Positions 34,390-46,029 of a stretch of 64,000 nucleotides of DNA are shown piece by piece. A program made the translations under genes and the position numbers. Source of the stretch: Nageia nagi (lineage: Eukaryota > Pinophyta); assembly GCA_050084985.1 (NCBI GenBank), contig JBITNC010000001.1:139686001-139750000 (forward strand), read 5' to 3'. Positions within the stretch are counted from its first letter, which is position 1. Every line of letters starts with the position of its first letter. A model generated the notes under the pieces. It had not been told where the DNA came from, made no database searches, and worked only from the letters and a program-made list of their open reading frames with translations.

Positions 34390-35440
34390 GATGTTTAATG
34401 AACCATGGCATTTTATCAAACAATTCATTGGCCATTTTTACAGGTCTAGATTTGATAAGGTATTTTGTCAAACAATTCTAAGGCCATTAATATATTTGCT
34501 TTGGCTCTGAGACTTCACTTAGTGAGGAATTTTGTCAAACAACTCCACAGGTCCCTTTTTATGTACCTTCTCTACCTCCATCACGTCCATGAGGCTATAA
34601 TTTGATGAAATACCTTGTAGAAATCGAATATCCTTTCAATAAAACCAAGTTGATATAATCCAAAATCCATAAATATGCAGTTTGATAAAGCTTTTATCAA
34701 ATAATTTATTACCCCTTTAAAATGGATCTATTCACATAACCATTGCTTCTATTCACAGGTGCCTTCAATACATTCATTTTATTCCTAATTTAGTGTTACA
34801 ATGAGATGATTCAGAGGTCCTTTCAGTATGTCCATTATTGGACATATCCTGCGTACAATTCATTTCAGAAATATTTGCATGATATTCTATTATATAAATA
34901 ATTGGGCATCTAGTTCACTTTCTCTGTTACGTATAAGCCAACATTTCAATTTAGTATTTTGTCAAACAAATTTCTTGACCCTTTCAAAATACCTGCCCCT
35001 ATGTCTAATACGCATAGGAAATTGTCATTGCAATGATGCATTTTTTCAAGCAATTCAAAGGATCCCTTTTAATGTTTCTAAAATATTTTGTCAAGCAAGT
35101 TACAAATCCTTTTCAAAATATATGAGGTTTTTTCTCCAAACAAATTAGGGGTTCTCTCATGTAGCTATTTTTGTATAAAACTAACAATCATTGTATTATA
35201 CAAGGCTACAAGTTAATGGGGTATTTTGTACAATAATTTTCTGGTTCTCTAATGTATCTTACTATATTTTGAGATGGTATTCTATCAAACAATCCTCCAG
35301 ACTCCTCAGCGTAGCCATTAAACACAAATTACATTGCACTTGATGAGACATTTTGTTTAACAATTTGCAGACATTAGATGAGGTACCTTATCAAACAATT
35401 CACAAGTCCGATGGAAAATAATAGACAATGGAATCTCAAA
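34390..35440 (-). pseudogene. Decayed PPR (pentatricopeptide repeat) gene
   Basis: About a dozen diverged repeats, spaced roughly 40-120 bp, carry a plus-strand core like TTTTGTCAAACAATT followed by a G/C-rich AGGCCC-like block. On the minus strand the core reads LFDKVP, LFDRIPSQNIV, LFDKILN or LFDKMP, the helix ending of plant PPR motifs (typically LFDKMP.RNVVSW). One unit reads VFNGYAEESGGLFDRIPSQN. PPR proteins bind organellar RNA. Frameshifts and stops are so frequent that only motif cores survive, so subfamily and true ends are unknown. It abuts the gypsy fragment at about 34345-34390. Confidence 0.65.
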
Positions 35441-37472
35441 CTCCAAGTCTTTATCACTTGGCATAAATGAGTTTGCTTTAAGGTGTTTAGGATTAATGAA
35501 TTAAATATGATTATTTAAGCCTCGTTTTATATATATATATATATAAGGAGATATTATTACTTTATAATAAAATAGTATGATCGTCTCCTTATTACAAAGC
35601 TATGAGGTATTGAAAATTATAGAACTCCATCATAATAAACATATATTAGAAAATTCCAAATTTTTAGTAGAAAAATATATCGAATGAAATTTGGATTTTA
35701 TGAGTATAAATGACCTTTGGAAGAATGTATTGATGAGTAATGGTGTATTATTTTGTTTACCTTTGTAAAACAAAATGGTGATTAAATTTGAGGAAATTGA
35801 TATATTTATCTCTCTTTTTTTTGTATTTACATTTACAAGATGTGAAATATTGGAATGTGAGTAATGGGAAGAAAGATTTATACATGATTCTACTTCTTAT
35901 GATAAATATTGTTGGAGTCCTAGATCATTGAAGATAGGTAGGTTTTGATGAGAACTCCAACATATTCTTATCAAAAATGAAATACTATTGGATTGAAAGT
36001 ATTGGATATTTAGATTCATGGCTTGAATGAGATGATGCAAGTGAAAAGATATTGGACTCCATGATCAGGGATGATAGGTAGTCTTTAATGAGACATAAAA
36101 CCTATTTAAATCAAAGCGGAGTAATGTTTGAATAAAGTTACATGACATGTTTGAATCTAGGGTAGGATGCATTTCATGAATACAAAGAGCTATCTTGATC
36201 CTCACAAACTTAAACTAAATCCTAGTACTCAAAACTACATCACTTTGGTTTTCTTGGATGGAGTCATGTTCAAGGATGATGACAGATGGATGGAAGCTCA
36301 TTGAAGACAAGGAGGGTGACAAGGAGCAACTTAAATTTTGAAAATGCTCAAAAAGGGGGTTATTGCAATTTGAACTATAAAGGAAAACCCTAGTTTCTTA
36401 TACTATGTATAGAGAATCAATGACTCATGGAAAATATTCTATACTTTTGAAAATGATCACAATTTGTGGTTAGAATCATGCTAATGTAATTTCATAAAGA
36501 GTGAACTAATAAAACACCTTACTTGTAAAGGTGAAGTCTTAGATGATTTATATGATGTATTCTATAAATAATGAAGCTTTTGATTAGTTATACACCACAT
36601 TGCTTTGTTACTTATTTATGAAGTAATAATCTTACTTTGTATTAATCAATTATGATTGAGTGTACCTTATTAGTTTCACGATTGAGCTTTCTCAAATTAC
36701 TTTTTTATTATGTTTGATGAGTTATTATTTTTTGGTTTGATAGACATGGTTACTAACAAAATTTATTAGACTCAACCAACCACTTGGGGTATTATGAACC
36801 TAATAACCATGGCTCCCCAAGTTATGGGCATGTGGAGGTTGGATTCCATGGTGGGCCTAGCTGATAGTTATGGGCAAGCTAGTGTCCCATATCCTTAATA
36901 GGATATCAATTAAGGGTAGTAGTTGATTAAACTATGATTATTGGGTGAGGGTAACGCATAGTCATACTACTTGTAGATAACATATAGGAGTATGATGATT
37001 GTTCCATAGGTGATGACGTTACCCATTCATATGGATGATTGCCTAGGATAATCTATCTATGCTTATGAATCAAAGAGTTATCATCAGGTGATGATGCTAA
37101 CTTAGTGGAAGTGAGATCTCTTAGGTGTTATGGGCCCTGAGTAGAAAAGCATTGCATCATGACCAGAAAACCTATTGCACATGGGACATGGAATAGGAAT
37201 GATGAGGTCACCTTTGAGGAATCTTCTCAATGGGATGAGTGTTGAGGAGTGAACACTAGACAATTAATCAGGGTTGGTTATTCTAAACTCTACCAATCTT
37301 GCCATATGGGTGCTGGTAGCTAATAGCATTGGCATGCTCATGTGGATCACCTAAGTTCATTCCTAGATCATTCAAGTGATTCATTTTTAACAAAAAAAAA
37401 AAATAGGTCCAAATTTTTAGGTTTTTATGAAATTTGAGATTAAGCTAAGCATTGAAGAAATGAATCACTATA
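35441..37472. other. Unassigned DNA, right part of the nested cluster
   Basis: It contains a short (TA)n run near 35530, a 12-A run at 37392-37403, and a somewhat more GC-rich part at 36720-37380 without stable frames. The right limit is where Tat-A sequence resumes. Preceding bases CACTATA do not look like a standard LTR end, so the element that ends here is unidentified. Confidence 0.4.
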
Positions 37473-37477
37473 TAAAC
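37473..37477. repeat. Possible target duplication of the nested cluster
   Basis: TAAAC here and TAAAT at 27263-27267 bracket the cluster. Uninterrupted Tat-B has CTAAACCTTCTCCC at the matching place (46428 onward), so the five bases appear duplicated with one C-to-T change. Confidence 0.5.
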
Positions 37478-37769
37478 CTCCTCCCTTGTACTTACAATTA
37501 TTAACCATATACATTTGAATAAAAGAAGAAGGAAGGATTTTACCTAATCCAAAAGATGTAGGGACATCATCTATAGAATACTAGTTCCTTGTGTTAGAAG
37601 GAACAAAGATAGAAGGGCCACTAATGTCACCATCTATGCAACATTGACACCTTATATGTAGAAGAGCACACTACTAGTAGCCTAAAATAGCCAATATTCA
37701 AGGCTATCCCAAGTCTTTAATGGATGTAAATAAGTTTGTATCATCTATTTTGTAAGTTCCCATGCTTGT

Positions 37770-38400
37770 TTATATGATTTGCACCTTTTTATCTATATTT
37801 TCCCCTAGTGTTGGATCATACAAGGATTCTATTTTGAAAAGTGGTGGAACCAAGACCATCTCCTCAAAGTCAGTAGCATTGCACAATGCATAGGGCTCAG
37901 GATCAACTAAAATTATGTGTAGTTCTCCTTGGAATTCAAATTTTATTCTACCATGTAGTGTAGAAGAAAGCTTCCATATCATGGATCCAAGGTCTTCCTA
38001 AAATCATGTTATAAGACAACTTGGAATCAACTATCTAAAACTTGGTTTGAATAGTTCTAACTACCATGGTAATCCTAATGATAGCTATGAGTAATGGTTT
38101 CTTGGAAAATCTATCATAGGCTCTAATTTTGAAAGTAGCTTCTTCTAATGGGGTGATGGTTACATATTTTTCATGTAATTGGGTCAAAAAATGATTAGAA
38201 CATATATTCATAGCTGAATCATTATCTACCATGGTCCTTTTGACTTCCCATTCATCTACCATAGGGGTGATATATAAGTCTAAACAATCATTTAGTAGTT
38301 CTTGGTTGAGTATTTCATATTTATAAAAGGACATAGTGTCACTTTTCCTAATGGTTTGGAGCTTCTCAGAAAATGTATTCACTGAAATGTTTGTAGGAAT
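37770..38400 (-). pseudogene. Tat-A aspartic protease region
   Basis: The minus strand reads VKRTMVDNDSAMNICSNHFL, where the family has Val-Asp-Asp/Ser-Gly-Ser-Ala. The Gly next to the catalytic Asp is lost. Then come EEATFKIRAYDRFSKKPL, IVDSKLSYNMILGRPWIH and LHGRIKFEFQGELHIILVD. The segment EATFKIR through GRP is shared nearly residue for residue with Tat-B (46.75-47.1 kb). To the left, linker sequence continues to the nested cluster at 37.48 kb. Confidence 0.85.
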
Positions 38401-38439
38401 AGTTTAATTCTTGAATAAAGCATATCAAACATCCCTATG

Positions 38440-39755
38440 AGCCTAAGAAGTGGAAATGAGATCATACAAGCTAATCTTGGTTGGTGTATTTTTTAATTAA
38501 TCAATCATACTGTAAACTTTAGGATCAAGTGGGACACTTACTTGTTTGATGGTGATAGGATTTAGAACATTGTGAGGGTGTCCTCTTTGCAAGTTATCAT
38601 ACACCTCTTTGAATATAGTGACCACATTGATGACATCTCCTTGTTTAGCAAGGCATTCATCAATCTTGTACCTTCCTTGTTCTATGAGGGCTATGATAAC
38701 CACTTCCAATGTTTTGCAAAAGTTTTTAGCACACCCGTTTCATTGATGATAAGCACAATATGCCTCAAAGTGTCCCAAAAGGGTATCATCATCAACTTTT
38801 TCAAGCAGTTGTAGGAGGCTTTTCTTCATTAAGTCCCTTAAAATAATTCTTGGTTGAACTAGAAATGTGTAGTTGATATCCTTTGAGGAAGTAGATCTAT
38901 GTGCCTTTAGAGGAGTCTTGGGTTTATCTTCCATATTAACTAGTTTCTACTCTTTCTTGGCATATCATTTCCTATTATATTTTAAAAAAGTGTTAGATGT
39001 ATATTTAAGCTCTTTTATAGATAATTAAACTTTTTCTTTTTACACTAATTGTTGAACTAGAGTACTACAACTAACATCCTTAGCACTAGGAGCATGCAAT
39101 TGAAGTATAGGAATAATAAATTCATGAAATATGCCACAAATTTCATATCCAACTAGTTTAACTTGAATATTTTACCATACCTTTTTGAATTGTAATACAT
39201 ACTTCTCTATGGTTTCATTACTTCCTTGATGAAGTGCACATAATTCTGATATATTACCTTATTATTTAATATTATGCTTGTATTGACCCATAAATATTTG
39301 AACTAAGGTTTTGAAGAAATCAATAGACTTACCAAGAAGAGAGTAAAACCATTAAGTAGCATCACCTTGCAAACTCTTTATGGAGAGTTTAGCCATTAAC
39401 CTCTCATCTAAACCTAGTTTCAATAAGCACTCCTAAAAGCTAATGAGATGTTGCTTGGGATCCTATTCACTACTAAACATCTCTAACTTAGGGGTTTTAT
39501 GATCGGGTGTTAAGGAAAATTATAGATGTCATCTATCAAGGGTGAAATTAAAATACCATCATAGTCATTAGGATTGGATGGTGGGGAGGTATTGGATGAA
39601 CCTCCTGCATTAGTTGAGATGGAACTTGGATTGTTGGTTGTCGTAATCTTCTTTCACAAGTCTAGAATATTCATGTTCAAATCCTGAAGAGTGGCTATTA
39701 GTTGATACATATTAACACCATTGGCCTCCTAAAGATAGAAATGTATGACATTCAT
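38440..39755 (-). pseudogene. Tat-A Gag
   Basis: A likely start ATG at 39755 opens a Met/Asn-rich N-terminus. The Retrotrans_gag core near 39300-39420 reads DERLMAKLSIKSLQGDAT, WFYSLLGKSIDFFKTLVQIF and YKHNIK. The C-terminal part has FEAYCAYHQ, NGCAKNF and LEVVIIALIEQGRYKIDECL, the degenerate zinc-binding segment of Tat-type Gag, then GHPHNVLNPIT. At least eight stops. Only about 13 bp separate the start codon from the remaining LTR, because the leader and PBS are deleted. Confidence 0.85.
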
Positions 39756-39767
39756 GGCCTACTCATA

Positions 39768-40081
39768 ATAATAGATGCATAATATAGATAGACAAAGCAA
39801 GTTGCAATCCTTGAAATGATCTTCAATTGATAATCCTTGTACTAGCTTGAAATGATTATTTTCCCATGATTCCTCATGATCCTATAAGTTATAAAATGAT
39901 GCCTTTATATATGATACAAGTTTACATTTTTTTTATATTTTGACTCATTGTACATTCCATAAGGGTCAAATACATGGCCTACACCTCTTTTATACAATCT
40001 AAATCCCTTTTTAAATAATACATTATTAAGAGATTAAAATGATTTACTAAATACATAAAGGTTCATTTTGAGGCATCTACA
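39768..40081 (-). repeat. Tat-A 5' LTR, truncated
   Basis: Collinear with 24903-25218 of the 3' LTR up to the shared end GAGGCATCTACA. The other half of the LTR, together with the PBS and leader, is missing. Confidence 0.9.
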
Positions 40082-40086
40082 ATACC

Positions 40087-40750
40087 ATTTTATCCTCTGA
40101 CATACTAATAATACTTTTTCCCTTTCATTGGGAAACAAGATCTTTGAATGAAGGAATTGGGTATATACTACAATACAATCAACATAAATAAAGAGAATAT
40201 AAAGAAGGAAAATATCAAATACATTTTTCTAAGATTTTGGAAGAGATATCTTACAAGTTGAGATGAGTGACTAAATGCATACTTCCATATCTTATAAGAG
40301 ATAGGGTGTTGGATGAAGTGGGTACTTATGATTTTGGGTATTTTCTTGAGCATGTAATGCAATTTGGTGTTAGTGGTGTCAACAATGGAAAATCAACATT
40401 CTATATGTAATCATGGAAAACTATTTCTTCTTCTTCTTCTTTAATGGTTAGCTTATTTGTGGAACCACATGTTTGAGGTTAACTAGTCAATAAAATAGAT
40501 TTCAAACCATGATATAAGGGTGCATTTTCTTTTACAATATATACTTTTCTAAGGATTTTTTCATTTCCACTTGGTTCATATATTTGAATAATAAAATATG
40601 AATATGTAAGGCTTCTCAATAATATAATTTTCATCTCTAAGTTGAATGAATTATTCGTGTATGAAGTTCTCCCACCATATGAAAAGTATACAAAGCCATT
40701 GAATTAGTATAATGTGGCATATCATAAGAACCCACAAATATTTTCCATAT
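40087..40750. other. DNA between Tat-A and Tat-B
   Basis: Flanking DNA outside the Tat-A duplication. No gene is recognised. Confidence 0.4.
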
Positions 40751-41527
40751 GTTTACAAATAAAATTGTATTTGATAATGCAAATAAATGAATACCTACAA
40801 TCCCAAAAAAATATTTGTAAATTTTGAGCTAACAGATAGCAATTTATAACAAGCCAATCTAATATAAAAGATAATGAATAATTGAAATCAAAATGACATT
40901 ACCAAACAAGATTGAGTTTATGTACTTACCTCATAGAGTGTACCTAATGTTAATGAATGAAAGATAATGATGAAGCTCCAACAACCAACGGTGTTTACAC
41001 TCAAAATCATGGAGCAAGATGATACAAAAAGAGGGTTGTAGGTGATTTATTTCATGCTTAGGAGTGTTAGTGGTCTATTTTCATCTACAGAGGGGTATCA
41101 AGGGTCTTTGTTAGACTATATTATATTCCAAACTAACTCTATGCCTCCACACAAACTCTTAATGATCTCAATTTGATACTCATATAGGCTAACAATTATC
41201 AAGATTCTTGCATAAGGAAATACACAAAGCCAACCTTGAATGGTGGTGTCAAGAGAAACCTAAATAACTACCATCATCAAGACCAAATATGGGATCATGT
41301 ATCTCCTTGATGTGGACTTACTATTAGATCTGTATTTATATAGATAATAATATGACCTACTCTTTAGGTCAACATGTACCTACATAAACAAGAATATAGT
41401 AAGTTGATGATATATATTGATCATATCCAAAATAACATTAATATTCTTGAACTAGATGTGTATAAGTGAAGGCACATATTTCCTAATGTATTAAATTAAA
41501 TTCATAAATTAATTTTAGGTGATAACA
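40751..41527 (-). repeat. Tat-B 3' LTR, left edge uncertain
   Basis: The inner end TTTTAGGTGATAACA abuts a polypurine tract and resembles the Tat-C end TTTTTAGGCATCTAAA. The outer edge is only inferred from weak similarity of GATAATGCAAATAAATG to the 5' LTR start at 47752. Confidence 0.5.
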
Positions 41528-41542
41528 ATTTTCCCACTTTGG
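41528..41542 (-). other. Tat-B polypurine tract
   Basis: Minus-strand CCAAAGTGGGAAAAT lies directly beside the 3' LTR end. Confidence 0.75.
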
Positions 41543-42099
41543 ATGACAAATTAAAAATCACTAGGTGCATTGAGATTTTTCATTCAAAGTATAACCAAGA
41601 TGTCATAGCAATTGAATCCTGATATGTATTGACAAGCATAATACCAACACTAATCAATCTATTTTGATACTAATATATGATAAAGATATAAGAAAGATAA
41701 GTAATCATATTAACAAAAGTTATGAGTTTAAGAAAATCCCCTCATATGATGTCCATCATGTTGCCCCTAGTTGTCGTTGATGTGCTCCATGAGCTTTAAT
41801 GATAACTTGCAAAAGAATGAGTTCTTATGGTCCCAAGTCTAATCTATGAAATAGATGATGTTGTTTTTTCTCCTTGCACTATTAAACCATGAATTTGGCC
41901 ATTTCATTTTTTCTACTACTAATAAAATTGATGCACTTATGTCCATACCTTGATATAGAAGAGGTCACTTTGTCTATGATGAAATGCCATTGATCCAGGC
42001 ATCATTGACGATGCAGGAATAGTGAGCACATTGTTGATGGCATGAGTTCTTTGATACTTTCTTTTCTTCTTCAAAATGTAAATATATAAAAAAAGGTGT

Positions 42100-42490
42100 T
42101 AGATATACCTTGCATAAAAAATGTTTTTGATACATATTGATTTTCATCATCCATTGATGATGAGTCATTATTAGCAATCTACTTACAACTACATCATCAA
42201 TTTGTCTTTTAAGTGAGTGAAGTATCACTAGCTGTATTGATGGATATTGACAATCATACATTTTATGTCTATGACCCAAGAATATTATGCTTTGTATGGT
42301 TTAAAGAAAAAACCATGTAGATATACAACAAGTTGCATTGTCTATTGATGATGAATTAATATTCACATCTTGCTTACAATTGCATCATCAGTTTAGCTTT
42401 TAAGTCAATGAACTCTCACTAGTCATATCATTGGCCATCGATGACCTAGTATTTTATGTCCATGGTTTATAGATATTATACTGTCAATGA
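42100..42490. repeat. Tat-B 3' untranslated tandem repeat, about 191-bp unit
   Basis: The landmark GTGAGTGAAGTATCACTAG at 42213 recurs as GTCAATGAACTCTCACTAG at 42404. The units also share CATCATCA, TATGTC and a TTGATGATGA hairpin-like block. It is the same family as the array in Tat-A. Confidence 0.8.
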
Positions 42491-42639
42491 TATTTTATCT
42501 TTTATTTTAGGAATCCATGTAGTTGTGGATGTATATATAGTAATGCATGTCATTAGCTATGTGAACACAGTACAATGAAATGAAAAAATGAAAACTATGA
42601 TACAAGTACCTTTGCATGAGATTTTTGCTATGTTGTAAG

Positions 42640-43860
42640 GTACAAAACCATTTTCTTTATGCAAAGAAGCATTTGAGGTGGGTGGAAATGAAGGTCGTTG
42701 ATTCTTCTTTTCCATCCATGGATGATAGTTTGTAGGCTCTTGATCCTATTTCTTCCATTACAACAAATGGACCCAACCAATTTGGTTCAAATTTTCCTTT
42801 AACCTCATCATTTATAGTAGTTTAATTAATATTCTTCTTCAAGACTAAATCTCCCACTTTAAACTCATTTTCTTTAATCTTTTTTCCAAATACTCTTTTT
42901 AGTTTTTCCCAATATACCTTATAATGTTCAATTGCTTTGAGTTTCTTCTCATCCAATGACTCTAATTGCTACAACCTAGCTTTTCTTGCATCCTCACTTG
43001 CTATATCTCCTTGCAAGGAAATCCTTAGGGATGGGAGATCTAATTCCAGTGGTACTACAACTTTATCTCTATATACTAATGATAATGGTGTTGCCCCAGT
43101 GGCTATTCTAATACTTGTCCTATATGCCCAAAGTGCATAAAATAACTATTCATGGTAATCTTTTTTGTATCTATCCCAAATTTTTGTTAAAATGCTTTTA
43201 ATAGTTTTGTTAGTAGCTTTTTCTTGAACATTATCTTGAGGATAGTAAACTAAAGAAAAGAAAATGATTGAATAATATGAAATTTCTTGTAGAAATATTT
43301 CATTTTTTTACCCTTAAATTTTTTTTCATTATTCATAATCAACCTTTATGGCACACCAAATCTTGTAATGATGTTTTCAATTAGGAATGAAATAATATTA
43401 TCTAGAGTGACTAATTTTATAGGAATGATGTAGTGTACTTTGTGACTATAATGAAAAATTTGTGACCTTCCCTTGAGTGAGGATTGATAATCCCAATCAA
43501 ATATATGCCCCAAGTGGCAAATGGCTATGGTAATACTATGGAATTTAAGTCTTGAGTGGGTTGCCTTTCCATATTAGCATGTTTTTGACATTGTAAACAA
43601 GTCTTCACAAGAGTCTTGTAATCTTCCTCCATTATGGTCTAATAGTAACCAATGCATAAAAGTTTAGTATATAATGCCCTTACATGAAAATGACCTCCAC
43701 ATAGGCCATCATGTGCTTCCTCTAATGTTGTAGCTATTTCATTCTAAGTGAGACATATTATTAAAGAACCATAAAAAGATCTTATATACAATACCTCACC
43801 AATGATAACATGCTTAATAATAGTCCTCTTTAATCTCACTTTTTAATTTCTATTATAATC
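42640..43860 (-). pseudogene. Tat-B integrase, catalytically dead
   Basis: Zinc domain: EEAHDGLCGGHF (His pair) and LVKTCLQCQKHAN (Cys pair). Core: WGIYLIGIINP has Tyr where the first catalytic Asp belongs; GVP-stop-RLIMNNEKKFKG has Asn for the second Asp; YYPQDNVQEKATNKTI has Lys at the Glu position. C-terminus: [47 protein letters not shown] and HLKCFFA. The Asp-to-Asn and Glu-to-Lys changes are G-to-A transitions. Stops occur as well. Confidence 0.9.
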
Positions 43861-44181
43861 ATCTAGAATTGTTTGATTTTTCATATATTTATAGATATCC
43901 ACATACCTATTTTAAAAATCATTTTTTTCAATAATGAGACATGTTTCTATTTCATGCATATCTTCAATATAGGAAGATGTACCAAGATCACAAATTTTCA
44001 TAATTGTCTCTTCATCCTATATCTCAATTGGTGTAAGAGAAACTATGCTTTCCATGGAATACGCATACATGTTATTAGTTCGTAGGATATTCTTAATTGT
44101 ATATGCTTAAAATTGATCCAATAAATTACTAACCATTATTTTGTAATGCCTTAATTTCTCATCCTTTGTATCAAACATATC

Positions 44182-44640
44182 CTATACTTGGTTAATTACA
44201 AGCTGTGAATCACCATAAATATCTAAATCCTTAATTATCAATGTGACAGCTACTTTTAGACCCAATATCAAAGCTTCATATTCTACCATATTATTAGTGC
44301 ATTCAAATCCAAGTTTGTAAGCCATGGGAATTACCTCATTTATAGGAGAAACTAAGACAATACCTTTACTTTCTCTATAAGAGCACTTGGATTCATCAAA
44401 ATCCAATATCCAAGTGATTGGCTCATCCTCCATTAAGCACACATATTCAACTAGGATGGACATTTCACCAAAATCACATCGCTTATGGCCTTCTAATAGG
44501 TCTACATGTTGCAAATGGTATGGATAATCTTCATACTCATATAGAAACTCTTCATGAATAACTATTTCATCATTTTGAGGAAAATTGATACTCAAATCTA
44601 CAATAACCTTTCCCTTTACAGACTTTTATTTTACCACATT
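44182..44640 (-). pseudogene. Tat-B second RNase H domain
   Basis: The minus-strand frame 44595-44182 is open for 137 codons. WILDFDESKCSYRESKGIVL, NNMVEYEALILGLKVA and LDIYGDSQLVINQV carry the Asp-Glu-Asp catalytic set of a ribonuclease H separate from the usual gypsy RNase H. Known biology: Tat-lineage elements acquired this extra domain. The N-terminal half (YEDYPYHLQHVDLLEGHK) is the connecting segment. It is the least damaged part of the element. Confidence 0.9.
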
Positions 44641-44679
44641 GAAATCAAATTCCTCTAACAAAATTAGCCATTTTGCTAC

Positions 44680-44991
44680 CTAGCTTGATAAATGCTGGTT
44701 TGACATAAGATATTTTAGTGGGTTAACTAGGTTAACAACAAATGTAGTGTAATACAAAATATAGTACCCCAATTTTGATGTAGCAAAAATAATACCAAAG
44801 AAAATCTTTTCCATAGGAGTACATCTAGTTTCATAATCAACAAGAGTTTTGCTAAGGTAATAAATTATCTTTTCTTTATTATCATCATCCTTTTGACACA
44901 CCATTACCCCCAAGGCATACAATGTAGCATATATATATAAAGCTAGTTTTGAAAAGTCCATAGGCACCAAAATAGTAGAATTGAGAAAGTA
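44680..44991 (-). pseudogene. Tat-B first RNase H domain
   Basis: STILVPMDFSKLALYIYAT, LGVMVCQKDDDNKEKIIYYL, SKTLVDYETRCTPMEKIFFG and PLKYLMSNQHLSS follow the standard gypsy RNase H pattern. The first catalytic Asp position reads Ala (IYATLYALG). The domain directly follows the RT connection. Confidence 0.85.
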
Positions 44992-45975
44992 CTATTTGAT
45001 ATCTTCAAAAGCTTTTTGGCATTTTTCATCCCACATAAACTTGACATGTTTTTTCAATAAATGAGTAAAGGGCTTACATTTATCTCCAAGTTGAGAAATG
45101 AATCTTCTTACTAAGGTAATCTTGCCTTGGAGACTCCTTAATTGCTTAAGATTCTTTAGAGTAAGCATACTAACTATGGCTTTCACTTTTTTGAGATCTA
45201 CCCCAATTCCTATTTTAGAAACCACAAAACCAAGCATTTTTTTTGAAGTGAAACCAAAATTACATTTTTGAGGTTTAAGTCTAAGCTTGTACCTTTTTAG
45301 AATTTGGAACACTACTTCAAGCAACTCTAAATGATCTTAGACTTGTTTTGACTTCACTAAGATATCATCAACATACACCTCAATTGATTTATGGATGTGT
45401 TCATGGAACATAGACACCATAGCCCTTTGTTAAGTGGCATGTGTATATTTCAATCCAAAAGGCATAACCTTCCAAAAACAATTTCCTAATGGTGTAGTGA
45501 AAACAGTCTTATGTTGGTCAACCAAATTGATTAGTATTTGATTATAACTAAAAAATCCATCCATGAAAGATAATGTATCATGTCCAGCTATGCTATTCAT
45601 AATCATATCAATGTTAGGCAATGGGAATGCATCTTTAGGAAAAGCATTATTAATATAGCAAAAGTTAGTGCAAACCCTTATTTCCCCATTTGGCTTTGTA
45701 ACATGAATAATGTTAGCCATCCATTTAGAATAATCAATTGGTTTAATGAATCCAACATTCAATTACTTTTGTATTTCTTTCTTGACTAACAAAGCTTTGT
45801 AATGGTGCATTTTTATTAGCTTTTGTTTGATTGGCTTAGCCCCTTTTTTAAGTGGTAGATTGTGCATGACAAATGAAGGATCTAAAATAGGCATATCATC
45901 ATAAGACCAAGCAAAATTGTTGTGATGTTTAATAAATTTATGTTTGTACCTTTTTTTGCGCATCACTTTTTCCAA
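44992..45975 (-). pseudogene. Tat-B reverse transcriptase
   Basis: 45975-45763 reads PILDPSFVMHNLPLKKGAKP and QKLIKMHHYKALLVKKEIQK. 45762-45430 reads GFIKPIDYSKWMANIIHVTK, VCTNFCYINNAFPKDAFPLP, FMDGFFSYNQI and FWKVMPFGLK. The catalytic box YVDDILVKSKQV is intact near 45375. 45324-44992 covers the thumb: RLKPQKCNFGFTSKKMLGF, SLQGKITLVRRFISQL and FMWDEKCQKAFEDIK. Three stops separate these open blocks. The frame is otherwise kept, so this was a working RT not long before integrase decayed. Confidence 0.93.
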
Positions 45976-46029
45976 TATTGAAATTCACTAATTCTTTAGG
46001 TGGGAATGTAAACTCATCCATTTTTTTGC

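Larger units (their letters stand above)
24576..40081 (-). mobile_element. Tat-A: Tat-lineage Ty3/gypsy element with nested insertion
   Basis: A minus-strand element bounded by ATACC duplications. It contains, right to left, a truncated 5' LTR, gag, protease, a pre-RT region, an integrase tail, a 3' untranslated tandem repeat, a polypurine tract and a full 3' LTR. RT, RNase H and the integrase core are gone. A cluster of other sequences occupies 27268-37472 between protease and pre-RT. Family identity comes from near-collinearity with Tat-B (40.75-47.88 kb) in gag, protease, pre-RT and integrase tail. Confidence 0.9.

Noticed and set aside
34390-35440. Satellite or CRISPR-like array suggested by the recurring TCAAACAATT motif
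   Set aside because: Spacing is irregular, and the motif encodes PPR helix ends on the minus strand, which explains it better.
35441-37472. 3' LTR of the plus-strand gypsy element
   Set aside because: I could not find the LTR start TGTAACAACC or other blocks of 27268-28366 in this stretch.
40168-40362. 64-codon hydrophobic minus-strand frame
   Set aside because: Phe/Ile/Leu-rich, as any AT-rich strand gives; no start context or family.
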